Shown piece by piece: positions 55,210 through 64,000 of a stretch of 64,000 nucleotides of DNA (position 1 is the first letter of the stretch; each line of letters begins with the position of its first letter). The position numbers were made by a program, and so were the translations under genes. The notes beneath the pieces were generated by a model. It had not been told where the DNA came from. It did no database searches and was given only the letters and a program-made list of their open reading frames with translations. The DNA lies in contig NZ_JAUNKC010000016.1 of NCBI RefSeq assembly GCF_030532965.1, forward strand, positions 1 to 64,000. Direction: 5' to 3'. The DNA comes from Corynebacterium sp. Its GTDB lineage: Bacteria > Actinomycetota > Actinomycetes > Mycobacteriales > Mycobacteriaceae.

Positions 55210-56199
55210 ATGAACCATCCCGCTAAATCCCTCAGCTCTACCTACCCGATAATTGACTTAAGATCCCTCGCACGCAGTAATGCTGACGCTATTAAAAAAC
55301 TGCCAGATAACGTCAATTACGTACGATTAAGCGCAACACATATCATTGACCAAGAAGCATTCGCCGATATACCTCCATGGGAACGACTTAGACTACGTGC
55401 ACTCCTAATCGCCTCATCCCGCAAAACAGCCGTAATGGGAACTCACGGGGCAGCAGCTATACTTGGCATCCCGTTCCTAGGCAAAGCAAAGGGGATGGAA
55501 AAGTTTGACATTTTTCTGCGTGGTGCCACCCGCCCTACCGCACGCAGCCGTTGGCCATTGGGCACAACCATGAGGTCGGGCATTCTGCCAGAGAAAAACA
55601 TCATGTTTTGCGACGGAATCGCAATTACAGCACCCGCTCGCACCTTTGTGGATCTATGCCGTTTTTATGGCCCCGCAGAAGGGCTAGCCTTCGCCGAGGC
55701 AGCTATCCAGTCCCAGTTATTATCTACACGAGGGATTTCTGCGGACTACTTTCGACTAGCCACTGCCGACATGCCACGGCTGCGAGGAATCCCAACAGCG
55801 CATTTAGCATTGGAACATCTAGAGGTTGGTGCGCAAAGTGTGCACGAAACACACGCACGCTGGCTATTAGTTCAAGCCAAAATTCGAGGTGAAGCCCCTC
55901 AAATAAAGAGCATCGAGATCCAAAAGCGGATCAACACTTCCGAGGGTCCGAAATACCCAGACATTCTCATTAACGGTTGGTGCATTGTCGAAATCGATGG
56001 AGACTCAAAGTACATCTACAAAACCCAACATACCCTCATGGCAGAACGCCGGAGGGAACGGCTGTTACAACGACAAGGGTTTACATTTTTACGGTTTCGA
56101 CCCACAGAAATCGGAGCAGGAATGGTGCGTGAGATAATCGCAAACCTGGAACGTAGATCCCAACCAACCTCCACCCCAGTTAGAAACGAAGCCGCCTAA
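55210..56199 (+). CDS. AbiEi-like regulator with DUF559-type C-terminal domain
   Basis: The protein has 329 residues. The first 200 resemble the actinobacterial AbiEi-type antitoxin/regulator family (TAVMGTHGAAAILGIPFL, ITAPARTFVDLCRFYGPAEGLAFAEAAI). The C-terminal 90 have the layout of a DUF559/Vsr-like nuclease fold: YPDILINGWCIVEIDGDSKY, then RRRERLLQRQGFTFLRF. No partner toxin (AbiEii) gene is adjacent. The gene is more AT-rich than its neighbours and lies between two 82-base direct repeats, which suggests transfer as a unit. Whether it acts in defence or gene control is open. Confidence 0.72.
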   Translation: MNHPAKSLSSTYPIIDLRSLARSNADAIKKLPDNVNYVRLSATHIIDQEAFADIPPWERLRLRALLIASSRKTAVMGTHGAAAILGIPFLGKAKGMEKFDIFLRGATRPTARSRWPLGTTMRSGILPEKNIMFCDGIAITAPARTFVDLCRFYGPAEGLAFAEAAIQSQLLSTRGISADYFRLATADMPRLRGIPTAHLALEHLEVGAQSVHETHARWLLVQAKIRGEAPQIKSIEIQKRINTSEGPKYPDILINGWCIVEIDGDSKYIYKTQHTLMAERRRERLLQRQGFTFLRFRPTEIGAGMVREIIANLERRSQPTSTPVRNEAA

Positions 56200-56261
56200 A
56201 ACCAGGGCCCCCTTTGCCGAGCGAGAAAGCTGATGACACATACAGCAAAAACAAAAGGAAA

Positions 56262-56343
56262 TTTGCATGACGACATGCAGCGTGTAGCAAAAGCGACCAA
56301 ATGGGGATAATTATATTCAAAAACGCTACACGTCGTCCATATT
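56262..56343. repeat. 82-bp flanking repeat, right copy
   Basis: This copy has the same orientation and length as the left one. It keeps the terminal GACGAC and GCTACACGTCGTC arms (56325-56337) and the identical end GTCGTCCATATT. The middle has diverged most. Confidence 0.88.
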
Positions 56344-56404
56344 TCTTCCTTATAGCCAATTCGGCATTGATAGGCTGACTCCCGGGTTGAATTTCAGAGC
56401 TGAG

Positions 56405-57406
56405 TTATCCCCACGTAACAAGCTTTCCGGTCTTCGGCGGCATTCCGTGTTCGTTCATTTCATCGCCTAGATTGACAAAGGCTTCGCCGTTCTGGAATTT
56501 CCGCATGAAGGTGTCACCCTCGCGCTGAATGTCGCTTTCGATTTCCCCCAAATCAATGTCGGGAAATAGCGGAATTCCGTTGTATTTATCGTGACCGGTG
56601 GCGCTGACAGCTATGTCGCGATGGGGGAGGAATACCCATGCGGCGGCGAAAGCAAGCCGCAGGTGGTGGGTGTAATTCTTGGTGGAGCCGGGAACACGGG
56701 CGATGATCAGCCCGTCGTCATCCATGGCGGCTACTTGGTCCAGGCAGTGGTCCACGCTGAGCCAGCCGTCGCCGGAGCTGCCCCATCCCAGCCAGCATTC
56801 CTCATAGCCGCCGCCGTATCGGGAGTGTCGGTGCCAGCGACCTTCTTGCATCCGGGATTCCGCAATATTGGGCACGAGTATTTTTCCCTGCTCATTGAGC
56901 GCGGTTCCCGCCTGGTTGATGATGGTTTCTAGCCCGGCGCGGGTTTGGTCCATGTCGAGGCCGTGCCCGTAGTAGTCTTCCCATACGTCGTTATCCGCCA
57001 TGACGCCATCGAAGGGGCTTGCGGCTATCTCCGTTACGACGCTGTCGACCCATGCTTGTTGGTAGGTGGGGTTCCATACCTGTTGCTGGTTATGGCCGCC
57101 GTAGCCTTCCCAGTCGGCGACACCGGCAGTAGTGCCTAGTTCGGTGGCTTGCGCAGGGCTGATTCCGGAGGAATACACCGGGCCTGGTTCGTAGTCGCGG
57201 ACAGAGGAGAGGCACTTGTAGGCGAGCACGGTCATCGCCGGATCGGCTTGTTTAAGCTTCTCGGCGATCTGCGTTTCCCAGGGTTGAAGTATGGCAACCC
57301 GGAAGTTTCCGACTGCGCGTTTGAGTTGCCAGTCGGAAATGGGAAATCCGTATCGAATCCACGCCAGGCGGGGGCGCGGTTTAGGCTCGTTGATAACCAC
57401 CACCAC
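56405..57406 (-). CDS. Putative glycoside hydrolase (TIM-barrel) of the pel-like operon
   Basis: The protein has about 333 residues. The pattern resembles small TIM-barrel glycoside hydrolases of the GHL/GH114-like kind: PRLAWIRYGFPISDWQLKR, LAYKCLSSVRDYEPG, the acidic SPFDGVMADNDVWEDYYG and the ending NGEAFVNLGDE. It follows pelF, and Pel operons elsewhere include a hydrolase (in PelA) that trims the polymer. The start is uncertain: a run of GTG codons at 57406-57400 overlaps the pelF stop region by about 20 bases. The frame is open to 57529. No signal peptide is visible, so it may act inside the cell or leave by another path. Confidence 0.7.
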   Translation of the reverse strand: MVVVINEPKPRPRLAWIRYGFPISDWQLKRAVGNFRVAILQPWETQIAEKLKQADPAMTVLAYKCLSSVRDYEPGPVYSSGISPAQATELGTTAGVADWEGYGGHNQQQVWNPTYQQAWVDSVVTEIAASPFDGVMADNDVWEDYYGHGLDMDQTRAGLETIINQAGTALNEQGKILVPNIAESRMQEGRWHRHSRYGGGYEECWLGWGSSGDGWLSVDHCLDQVAAMDDDGLIIARVPGSTKNYTHHLRLAFAAAWVFLPHRDIAVSATGHDKYNGIPLFPDIDLGEIESDIQREGDTFMRKFQNGEAFVNLGDEMNEHGMPPKTGKLVTWG

Positions 57407-59078
57407 CAGAGTTCTTCTTGAATTGGTGTTGCCTAGGATACTTATCCCATACCCACTCGGCAATGTCGTGGATGTCTTCTGGCCCGCGTGCGAGGTCAGC
57501 GGTGCGAACGCCGCTGGTGCCAGCCCCAAGTCGCCGGTAGATAGCGTTGTAGCGTGCCATTACTTGCGGCATGAGGAAGATGGTTTTGATCCGTTCGAGG
57601 GCATTGTGGTGCCATTCGAGATAGGTCTTCGGATTTTGGGTCAGCCGAACCATCATTTCGGCTAATCCTTGGCTGTCGCCGGGTTGCACCAGGTCGCCGC
57701 AGGGGAGGATGTCGTTTCCGTTTTCGTCGGTAAGTATGTCAGTCACAAGTTGATCCATGCCGCCGACCAGCGTGCCGATTACAGGCAGGCCGATCACCAT
57801 GGATTCCAAAACCACGATGGGTTGGCCCTCGTTGAAGCTTGAGAGGACAAGCGCATCGTAATCGTGCAGGACGTCACGGACGTTCACGGTTCCGCGCAGC
57901 ACCACGCGGTCTTCCAAATCTAGTTCTTTAATGTGCGCTAGGCAGCGTTGATAGTATTTGGGCAGGTGATCGGTGGGGCCGAGGACGTCGACTTTGATGT
58001 TGTCGTAGCCGTTGTCTTTGAGGATTTTTACGGCGTCGATAAGCTCGATGATGCCTTTAATCGGCACAACCCGGGCGATGCAGGCAAAGCGCCAGATAGC
58101 CTTGGTGTCGAGGTTGGCATTTGCTTCTTTTCGACGATTCCTGGGGTACTCGAATTCCTCCCACACGATTCCGTTGGGCAGAATTTCCGACTTTGACCGA
58201 TCGCCCGCGAGGTCTTGAGCTTCGGTGACCGCCTGTGGATACAGGTAGGTGATGTGCGCGGCCTCGGTGTAAAGCATGGCACCTAATTCCACCCACCACC
58301 TGGACCAGAACCGTTCAAAGGTATTGGTGGCCAGTTCCCGAGGGGAGTTCATGGTCACCGGCAGATTCATGTCGCGTTGCAATAAGTCGTTAACGGTGTC
58401 GCGCACGTATAGGTTGTGTTCGGTCAGGAAGAACTTGCCACCGTTTTGGATTGCGGCGGTAGCCCCCACCAGCGACGCATAACCAGTGGTGTGTGCGTGG
58501 TACACCTTGGCTGGCGGATTGATCCGGTCAAGCAGGGTATAGGCAAGCGAGAATAGATCGCGGATAAGCCAGAATAATTCGCCAAGCGTGATGTCGTCGG
58601 TGTCGCCTGCGGCTTCTACTGCGGCGCGCATTAAATCCCGGTGGCTGAGCACTGACCACAGGCGCCATTTGCGGGATTGGGGGTTCATTGCGTCGTCGTA
58701 AAGCTGGCGCATCGGCGCATAATCGCCGGCGATGGTGGACCGGATGGCGTCGACAAGCTGTTTGACCTGCTTGGAGGATACCGGATCGTTGCATGCTTGC
58801 TTGAAGTCTTCGATGGTTTCTTCCAGCGAGAGGTACATCATGTCAACCCATTTGACGTTTTCTGGGACACCATAGAGGTCTTCGCTGGGGGATTTGGAGT
58901 CCCACGCGATGTGCAGAATGCCGAAACTGAGGTCGGGGTTGTGGGTGATGATGTCGTGCACCACTGCCGACACCCCGCCTTTGAGGTACGGGTAGGTTGA
59001 TTCCATCACGATGGCGACATCGACCATCTCGAGTGGTTTGTCTTCGCCGGGGAAACGATAAATGGTTGAGCTCACCAA
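57381..59078 (-). CDS. pelF: PelF-type glycosyltransferase (GT4)
   Basis: The protein has 565 residues. The N-terminal PelF region (VDVAIVMESTYPYLKGGVSAVVHDII ... GILHIAWDSK) leads into a GT-B fold. The GT4 donor site is present: FACIARVVPIKGIIELIDAV, then SSFNEGQPIVVLESMVIGLPVIGT with the E-x7-E pattern. In Pel systems this cytoplasmic enzyme uses UDP-GalNAc/GlcNAc to build the polymer. It overlaps pelG by seven bases. Confidence 0.9.
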   Translation of the reverse strand: MVSSTIYRFPGEDKPLEMVDVAIVMESTYPYLKGGVSAVVHDIITHNPDLSFGILHIAWDSKSPSEDLYGVPENVKWVDMMYLSLEETIEDFKQACNDPVSSKQVKQLVDAIRSTIAGDYAPMRQLYDDAMNPQSRKWRLWSVLSHRDLMRAAVEAAGDTDDITLGELFWLIRDLFSLAYTLLDRINPPAKVYHAHTTGYASLVGATAAIQNGGKFFLTEHNLYVRDTVNDLLQRDMNLPVTMNSPRELATNTFERFWSRWWVELGAMLYTEAAHITYLYPQAVTEAQDLAGDRSKSEILPNGIVWEEFEYPRNRRKEANANLDTKAIWRFACIARVVPIKGIIELIDAVKILKDNGYDNIKVDVLGPTDHLPKYYQRCLAHIKELDLEDRVVLRGTVNVRDVLHDYDALVLSSFNEGQPIVVLESMVIGLPVIGTLVGGMDQLVTDILTDENGNDILPCGDLVQPGDSQGLAEMMVRLTQNPKTYLEWHHNALERIKTIFLMPQVMARYNAIYRRLGAGTSGVRTADLARGPEDIHDIAEWVWDKYPRQHQFKKNSGGGGYQRA

Positions 59079-60454
59079 GCCACCGCCTTCTGCCAGAAGA
59101 GTTCATAAGGAGCATCCGCGACGCTCTTGACGACGCGACGCACTGCAAGGACTGCCGCGACTGCGGAAAACACCATCGCGATAATGAGTGCCACTACTTG
59201 GTTAAACAGCACGAATCCCATTGCTACAAACAAAACATAAATGCCACCGCACATAGCCGCATCGAAGGTGCGTTGCATCTGGGACAGCTGCATCGTTCCC
59301 AAATACAAGCTCAAAAGCATGGGGGGAAGCAGGAACAGTAACAAGCTTTCTAGATTGTGCTGCAACCCCAACGCTGGGCTGAGCAACATGATTCCAAGAC
59401 CGGTGACCGTGCTGACGCAAATCGTCCCGACCGCCGATACCGCCAGGTTGCGCTGCGCGATGACGATATCGGTATCGAGTTTATTAAGCGGCGTTTCGTT
59501 GACCCCTCGGATGAGGCGTTGAAAGCTGCTTTCCAGCACCGGGTACTGGGTGGTGTAGTACATCGCCAAGGCCACAACAATCGGCACGAGGGCGACATAC
59601 ACCATGAAAATGTCAATCTCAGTTGGGTGCAATGCGATTAAAAAGAACTTGTCTGCCCACAGCACGCTACCGATGAGGAAGCCATAAATCGTCTGCACCA
59701 ATGCCAATTTTGGATCCATGCGCATCGGGCGAAACAGGCCGGATAGCTGCCGTCCCATCAACACCAACTGCGGAATAACGCCCATGAGCGGCACGACAAA
59801 CCAGAGGTGCGGGAACAGGAATAGGCCCGCCGCGTAGGCAAACCACCCCGCGAAAACGAAGCTGTACCGGCGGGTTTCCTGTGCTGGGATAAGCGAATGC
59901 GCGAAGATGAGATTCGAGAGCAGGCCAACGATATAGAGCCAGATTTTATCGAATCCCCAACCGGTGATTCCCGACATGACCGTGGTGAAAAACACCAGGG
60001 GGATCAACGACACAATGGTGACGGTTGGCCACAATCTGGCGAATGCTTTGTAGAAGGCAGGGCGATCGTCGCGGCTGTAGCGCACCAGCGGTTCGTAAAC
60101 CGGCATCACCGCCGCGCTACTAGCCCACGGGACGGTAACTGCGACCATCAAGACGATGATGATTTGTTGCCCTAGCTGCTGCAAAATGATGGGGAATACG
60201 ATCATCAACAACGCGGTGGGGGACATATTCACCAACATTTGCCAGGGTTTGCCTTGGGAAAATACCCCAATGGCTACGACAATTAACAACACGATGCCAA
60301 GGATCACCGGCACGGTGGTGTCTGCCCCTGAGTCATTCGATGCGCTGGTGGTTAACCAGCCCCATACCGCTGCCATGGCAGCCATCGACACAATGGTGAT
60401 GGCCGCGTAGGCACCTAGCGGTAATCGAATACGTGGGCGTTGTTGTGTTGACAC
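59072..60454 (-). CDS. pelG: PelG-type polysaccharide transporter
   Basis: The 460-residue protein has twelve predicted membrane helices and the MOP/flippase-like pattern of PelG, including YGFLIGSVLWADKFFLIA. It would pass the growing polysaccharide through the cytoplasmic membrane together with PelF. It is the first gene of the pelG-pelF-hydrolase operon. No pelD, pelE or pelA deacetylase gene is seen, so this is a reduced version of the Gram-positive pel locus. Confidence 0.88.
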   Translation of the reverse strand: MSTQQRPRIRLPLGAYAAITIVSMAAMAAVWGWLTTSASNDSGADTTVPVILGIVLLIVVAIGVFSQGKPWQMLVNMSPTALLMIVFPIILQQLGQQIIIVLMVAVTVPWASSAAVMPVYEPLVRYSRDDRPAFYKAFARLWPTVTIVSLIPLVFFTTVMSGITGWGFDKIWLYIVGLLSNLIFAHSLIPAQETRRYSFVFAGWFAYAAGLFLFPHLWFVVPLMGVIPQLVLMGRQLSGLFRPMRMDPKLALVQTIYGFLIGSVLWADKFFLIALHPTEIDIFMVYVALVPIVVALAMYYTTQYPVLESSFQRLIRGVNETPLNKLDTDIVIAQRNLAVSAVGTICVSTVTGLGIMLLSPALGLQHNLESLLLFLLPPMLLSLYLGTMQLSQMQRTFDAAMCGGIYVLFVAMGFVLFNQVVALIIAMVFSAVAAVLAVRRVVKSVADAPYELFWQKAVAW

Positions 60455-61107
60455 AATAATCTCCTCATAAAAACAAGAAGCGCCAAACGACGGCTAAATG
60501 CATATAAAAATCTTTGCTTAATTGGCAAAAGTTACCGTTTTGCGATTTTTTTAATTACGGCTTCCTGTCCAAAATTATAACAATGAGCTGCGGATTCACG
60601 ACATTAGCCCCTGGGCAATCGGGATTAATGCAAAGATTTCAGCAAATGGAAAATATGGAAAAACTAAGAAAAATCCCGCAACCTCGCATGCGTTCCCCTC
60701 TATGTGATTAGCCCCTCACCGACACACCGACTACCCCCACATTTTAACCCCGCTCCGGCTGCACTGGATTGGCAAAAGATACTTTAGTGCCGGTCATTCC
60801 CCAATTTTGCCGCAGCCACACAATCGGATATCCCGCCACATAGGTGCACAGTGATTTTTCCCATCTTCTACAACTTGTATGCAGAAATCATGACTTTAAA
60901 ACCGATGTAATGGCCAAAATTTCAATCGGTAAATTTGCTATTGGAAAAATTTTTTTAAAATACTTATAAATCCCCCTTTTTAATCATCTGGTTAATTAAG
61001 TTGTAATAGTTTTATTCACGTTTTGACCGGAGGCGGCAACCCGGAAATCCGCACCTCCAATTCCTCACCTTCCCACATCTTCCATCGACCCGCTACACTT
61101 AACCACC
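60455..61107. other. Gene-free region between pelG and nei
   Basis: The stretch is AT-rich in parts (60520-60570, 60930-61020) and must hold the pelG promoter on the minus strand and the nei promoter on the plus strand. No open frame with ribosome-binding site and protein-like composition was found, and I see no strong palindrome. Confidence 0.5.
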
Positions 61108-61914
61108 ATGCCCGAAGGCCATGTCATTCACCGTCTTGCCCGTGATCTGAACGCGGCATTTACCAACACCGCGCCAACTGTTAGTTCGCCACAAGGCCGG
61201 TTCGCTACCGAAGCAGCCCGCCTTGATGGCAGCGACTACGACACGGCAACTGCGGTGGGTAAGCACCTTTTCGTCGCCTTCGCCAACCCTTCACCGTTTC
61301 ATATCATCCACATTCACCTGGGCCTTATCGGGAGTTTTCGGTTCGGATCACCCGCCGATACCACGGGAATTATCCGGTTGCGGATCGCCACCGACGCAAT
61401 CGCAGCCGACTTGCGCGGACCCCAGTGGTGTCGGCTTATAACGGAGGAGGAACAGCAGGCGGCTATCGCCAAGCTCGGGGCCGATCCGCTGCGTGCAGAT
61501 GCCGATCCAAGCGGAGTGTTCGAACGGGTAGGGAGGTCGTCGAAAAGCATCGCGGCGCTATTAATGGATCAGTCGCTTTTCCCAGGCGTTGGCAATATCT
61601 ACCGCGCAGAAACCTTGTTCCGATTGGGAATCAACCCCGAGCTTCCGGGGCGTGACTGCACGCAGCTGCCGGAGATCTGGGCGGATTTGGTGGCGCTTAT
61701 GGCAGAAGGCGTTGATTCGGGCCGTATCGACACCGTGCGGCCCGAGCACACCCCGGAGGCCATGGGTCGGCCACCCCGGAAAGACGACCACGGCGGGGAA
61801 GTGTACGTCTACCGGCGCGCGGGGCAACCGTGTTACATCTGCGGCACGCCGATTGCGGCCACCGAGCTAGCGGGCCGGAATCTTTTTTGGTGTCCAACCT
61901 GCCAGAAGGGTTAA
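61108..61914 (+). CDS. nei: DNA glycosylase of the Fpg/Nei family
   Basis: The 268-residue protein has the catalytic Pro2-Glu3 (MPEGHVIHRLARDLN), the HLG segment HIHLGLIGSFRFG, the helix-two-turn-helix LLMDQSLFPGVGNIYRAETLF, and the C-terminal zinc finger CYICGTP...FWCPTCQ. It removes oxidised bases and nicks the strand. The pattern is closest to the mycobacterial Nei enzyme that begins MPEGHTLHRLA. It is followed 18 bases later by the NAD(P)HX repair gene. Confidence 0.93.
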   Translation: MPEGHVIHRLARDLNAAFTNTAPTVSSPQGRFATEAARLDGSDYDTATAVGKHLFVAFANPSPFHIIHIHLGLIGSFRFGSPADTTGIIRLRIATDAIAADLRGPQWCRLITEEEQQAAIAKLGADPLRADADPSGVFERVGRSSKSIAALLMDQSLFPGVGNIYRAETLFRLGINPELPGRDCTQLPEIWADLVALMAEGVDSGRIDTVRPEHTPEAMGRPPRKDDHGGEVYVYRRAGQPCYICGTPIAATELAGRNLFWCPTCQKG

Positions 61915-61932
61915 TCGCAGTAGGCTAAGGGT

Positions 61933-63456
61933 ATGCACCCTTCGATTCATACCGCCTATTCCGTTTCCGCCATCCGCGCCGCCGAAGAACCCGTGGTCGC
62001 TACCGCCGAGCGCGCAAAGCCGGACGGGTTGATGCAGCAAGCCGCCCGCGCCGTCGCCGACGTTGCGCTGAGCCTGGTGTCGGGGATCGCCGCGCCGCGT
62101 GTGCTCATTCTCGCTGGTTCCGGCGGGAACGGTGGCGACGGCTTGTACGCGGGTGCGTTTCTCGCCGAAGCTGGTGTGCAGGTCGAGGCGATGGCGACCA
62201 GCCCGTCGGGTTCGACGTTGCCGCGCGCCACTGAAGCGTTCCACGCCGCTGGGGGAGTGCTTGTCGACGCCCCCACATCGCCGGTGCATGTCGTGATCGA
62301 TGCTATTGCGGGACTGGGGCTATCGACAGGACTAGCACCCGAATTGGCTGGCGTGGTCGACGCCATGGTTGCGGCAGGCGCTAAGGTACTCGCGGTTGAT
62401 GTCCCCAGTGGCATTTCCCCCGATACTGGCGATCCATTTGGGCCGCATATCACCGCTGATGTGACCGTCACGTTTGGGGCGCTACGGTTTGCCCATACCG
62501 TCTCAGCGTATTGTGGCGACGTGGTTGTGGCTGACATCGGGATCGCCGAATCATTGCACGCAATGGACGGTCCGCGGGTGTATGCATACCGCGCGGTACC
62601 GGCGGCCCACGCATGGCCCGATACCGTGGCCCCCATTCCTACCATCCCTCCAATCGGCTCGATGGAGCCCCAACCGACGGATCATAAGTACAGCGGGGGA
62701 GTGGTGGGACTTTTAGCAGGCAGCGAGCTATATCCGGGCGCGGGCGTTTTGTGTGTTGCCGGTGCGGTGTGTGCTACACCTGCCATGGTGCGTTACGTCG
62801 GCGCGGCGCGTGAGTTCGTATTGCATGCAATTCCCGAGGTGATCGCCAGTAGCCTCGCCACCGCTGGTAAAGTCCAGGCGTGGGTGGCTGGGCCCGGCGG
62901 AGCGACTGAAACCGAATTATTAGACCTGATTCGCCGCCCGATTCCGCTGCTTATCGACGCCGATGGCATACGGTTATTAGCTAAAAGCACTCAGCTTATC
63001 GACGCCCTGCGGCACCGGGAGCACCCAACAGTGCTCACCCCACACGACGGCGAATTCGCCACCCTGGTGGCGGCTATCGGTATTCCAGAACCGGCCACCA
63101 CCAATCGACTCGCCGCATGTCACGAAGCGGCGCAGGCGCTCGGCGTAATCATTGTTCTTAAGGGACGCCGCACCCTCATCGCCCCGCCACATGGGCCAAT
63201 CACCAGCATCGACGCTGGGCATTCGTGGTCGGCAACTCCTGGTAGCGGCGATGTCCTGGCTGGCGTGATGGGGGCGTGGCTGGCCCGCCATGCCGCCCAG
63301 GGCAAACCGTTGGCGGAAGCGATTGCCATCGCGGTTCACTTATGCGCCGATGCCGCTTGGCTATCCGCCCACACTGAATTCGGCGTCGCGCCCACTTCCG
63401 CCTCCCGCATCGCTTCGGCCATCCCGGCGGCGACTGCCCGACTAAGCAATCGGTAG
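61933..63456 (+). CDS. nnr: Bifunctional NAD(P)H-hydrate epimerase / ADP-dependent dehydratase
   Basis: The protein has 507 residues. The N-terminal NnrE domain (1-215) has AGSGGNGGDGLYAGAFL and DVPSGISPDTGD. The C-terminal NnrD domain (225-507) of the ribokinase-like type has VLTPHDGEFATLV, VVLKGRRTLIAPP-like strands and the ATP-site ATPGSGDVLAGVMGAW. It repairs hydrated NADH and NADPH. The fused form is common in actinobacteria. No UvrD, alr or tsaE genes lie near it within the window. Confidence 0.94.
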   Translation: MHPSIHTAYSVSAIRAAEEPVVATAERAKPDGLMQQAARAVADVALSLVSGIAAPRVLILAGSGGNGGDGLYAGAFLAEAGVQVEAMATSPSGSTLPRATEAFHAAGGVLVDAPTSPVHVVIDAIAGLGLSTGLAPELAGVVDAMVAAGAKVLAVDVPSGISPDTGDPFGPHITADVTVTFGALRFAHTVSAYCGDVVVADIGIAESLHAMDGPRVYAYRAVPAAHAWPDTVAPIPTIPPIGSMEPQPTDHKYSGGVVGLLAGSELYPGAGVLCVAGAVCATPAMVRYVGAAREFVLHAIPEVIASSLATAGKVQAWVAGPGGATETELLDLIRRPIPLLIDADGIRLLAKSTQLIDALRHREHPTVLTPHDGEFATLVAAIGIPEPATTNRLAACHEAAQALGVIIVLKGRRTLIAPPHGPITSIDAGHSWSATPGSGDVLAGVMGAWLARHAAQGKPLAEAIAIAVHLCADAAWLSAHTEFGVAPTSASRIASAIPAATARLSNR

Positions 63457-64000
63457 TACCGCCGAATTACTTTAGCGTTTTCCCTCCGCATTTCTCGTGT
63501 CTAAACAATCCATTTATTAGCATAAATAGATTTAACACGAGCATGCGGCAGCGAAGAATTACCTACCGTCACCCGTCGGAGATGATGCGCATTAAAAAAT
63601 AGCCAATCGAAAAAATTATGACGAAAAGACGTGATTAGATAACAAACCAACCACTCAAAAGTCGGATTCACAATCGTTCGCAATCGAATCACATCTGCAA
63701 CAATAACCTCAGAGATTTCCCCGAACCAGCGAGATTCGACCGTATTTTTCCATTTATCCCCATGGAAATCCCATAGCTTTTCACCCCCGGCAACAATAAC
63801 GTCCGTCGCACAGTTGCTAACGTCAACCGCTCCAGATAGTGAAATTCATTCACCTAAGGATTCCATTCAGCTAATGCCGGAAAAACCCCGAAATTTCACG
63901 ATTTATCCAGTTCGTGTCAGCTGAGGTTTTATTACTCACGTTGGTGTAATTTCACGACGGATTTAGCGTGGTATTTTTTCCGGTTGTAAACGATTTTTTA
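63457..64000. other. AT-rich gene-free right end
   Basis: No open frame here has a ribosome-binding site and protein-like composition. AT-rich plus-strand blocks at 63880-64000 look like a promoter region for a gene beyond the right edge. A short CGGTA-G-TACCG dyad (63451-63461) overlaps the stop of the previous gene. Confidence 0.4.

Noticed and set aside
60514..60711. Plus-strand frame of 65 codons between pelG and nei
   Set aside because: No ribosome-binding site is seen, and the codon pattern is unlike its neighbours.
63501..63692. Minus-strand frame of 63 codons at the right end
   Set aside because: It lies in AT-rich DNA with no ribosome-binding site and no protein-like features beyond chance.
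1..64000. CRISPR arrays, insertion sequences and tRNA genes
   Set aside because: No regularly spaced repeats, transposase genes or cloverleaf sequences were seen when reading both strands by eye; a dedicated scan could not be run.

Overview
The window looks like chromosomal DNA of a Corynebacterium. The strongest evidence is the conserved block rpsF-ssb-rplI-dnaB, followed by a class A penicillin-binding protein, a DUF5318 protein, a MarR regulator and a tandem universal-stress protein. The left edge carries the actinobacterial rRNA leader motif, GTG starts are common, and short four-base gene overlaps are frequent. The species cannot be fixed from this window.

Layout. Positions 1-240 are the upstream leader of an rRNA operon that reads leftward out of the window. 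Positions 320-2900 hold a GntR/YtrA-regulated ABC exporter. Positions 3000-12600 hold a NYN-domain protein, a PspA-like protein, small membrane and DUF proteins, a thioredoxin, a CopZ/CopA copper export pair, an NiaP-like transporter and a secreted protein. Positions 12800-25140 are the replication/ribosome/cell-wall core, including a GH15 enzyme. A cluster of four perfect DnaA boxes lies at 16980-17237, between the GH15 gene and rplI.

Positions 25400-37930 (all minus strand) form a complete class II, two-component lanthipeptide locus. It has an alpha and a beta precursor (both under 60 codons), a small two-helix membrane protein, two LanM synthetases, a C39-peptidase LanT, a LanFE-type ABC pair, and a NarL-type two-component system. 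An unannotated 53-residue secreted peptide lies between the kinase and the response regulator. This is the most exciting part of the window.

Positions 38600-53170 encode what looks like a complete route for 3-phenylpropionate/cinnamate-like aromatic acids. A three-part ring-hydroxylating dioxygenase and a dihydrodiol dehydrogenase (Hca type) feed an extradiol dioxygenase, hydrolase, hydratase, aldolase and acylating aldehyde dehydrogenase (Mhp type). A CoA ligase, thioesterase, MHS-family transporter and an IclR regulator accompany them. A shared dyad, GTTCC-N7-GGAAC, precedes the three plus-strand transcription units and is a candidate IclR operator.

Positions 53170-64000 hold small hypothetical genes and trhO, then an AbiEi/DUF559-type gene bracketed by two 82-bp direct repeats. 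A reduced pel-like operon (pelG, pelF, putative glycoside hydrolase), a Nei-type DNA glycosylase and the fused NAD(P)HX epimerase/dehydratase follow. The last 540 bases and 60455-61107 show no convincing gene. Domain and family assignments rest on motif recognition by eye; no database search was run.
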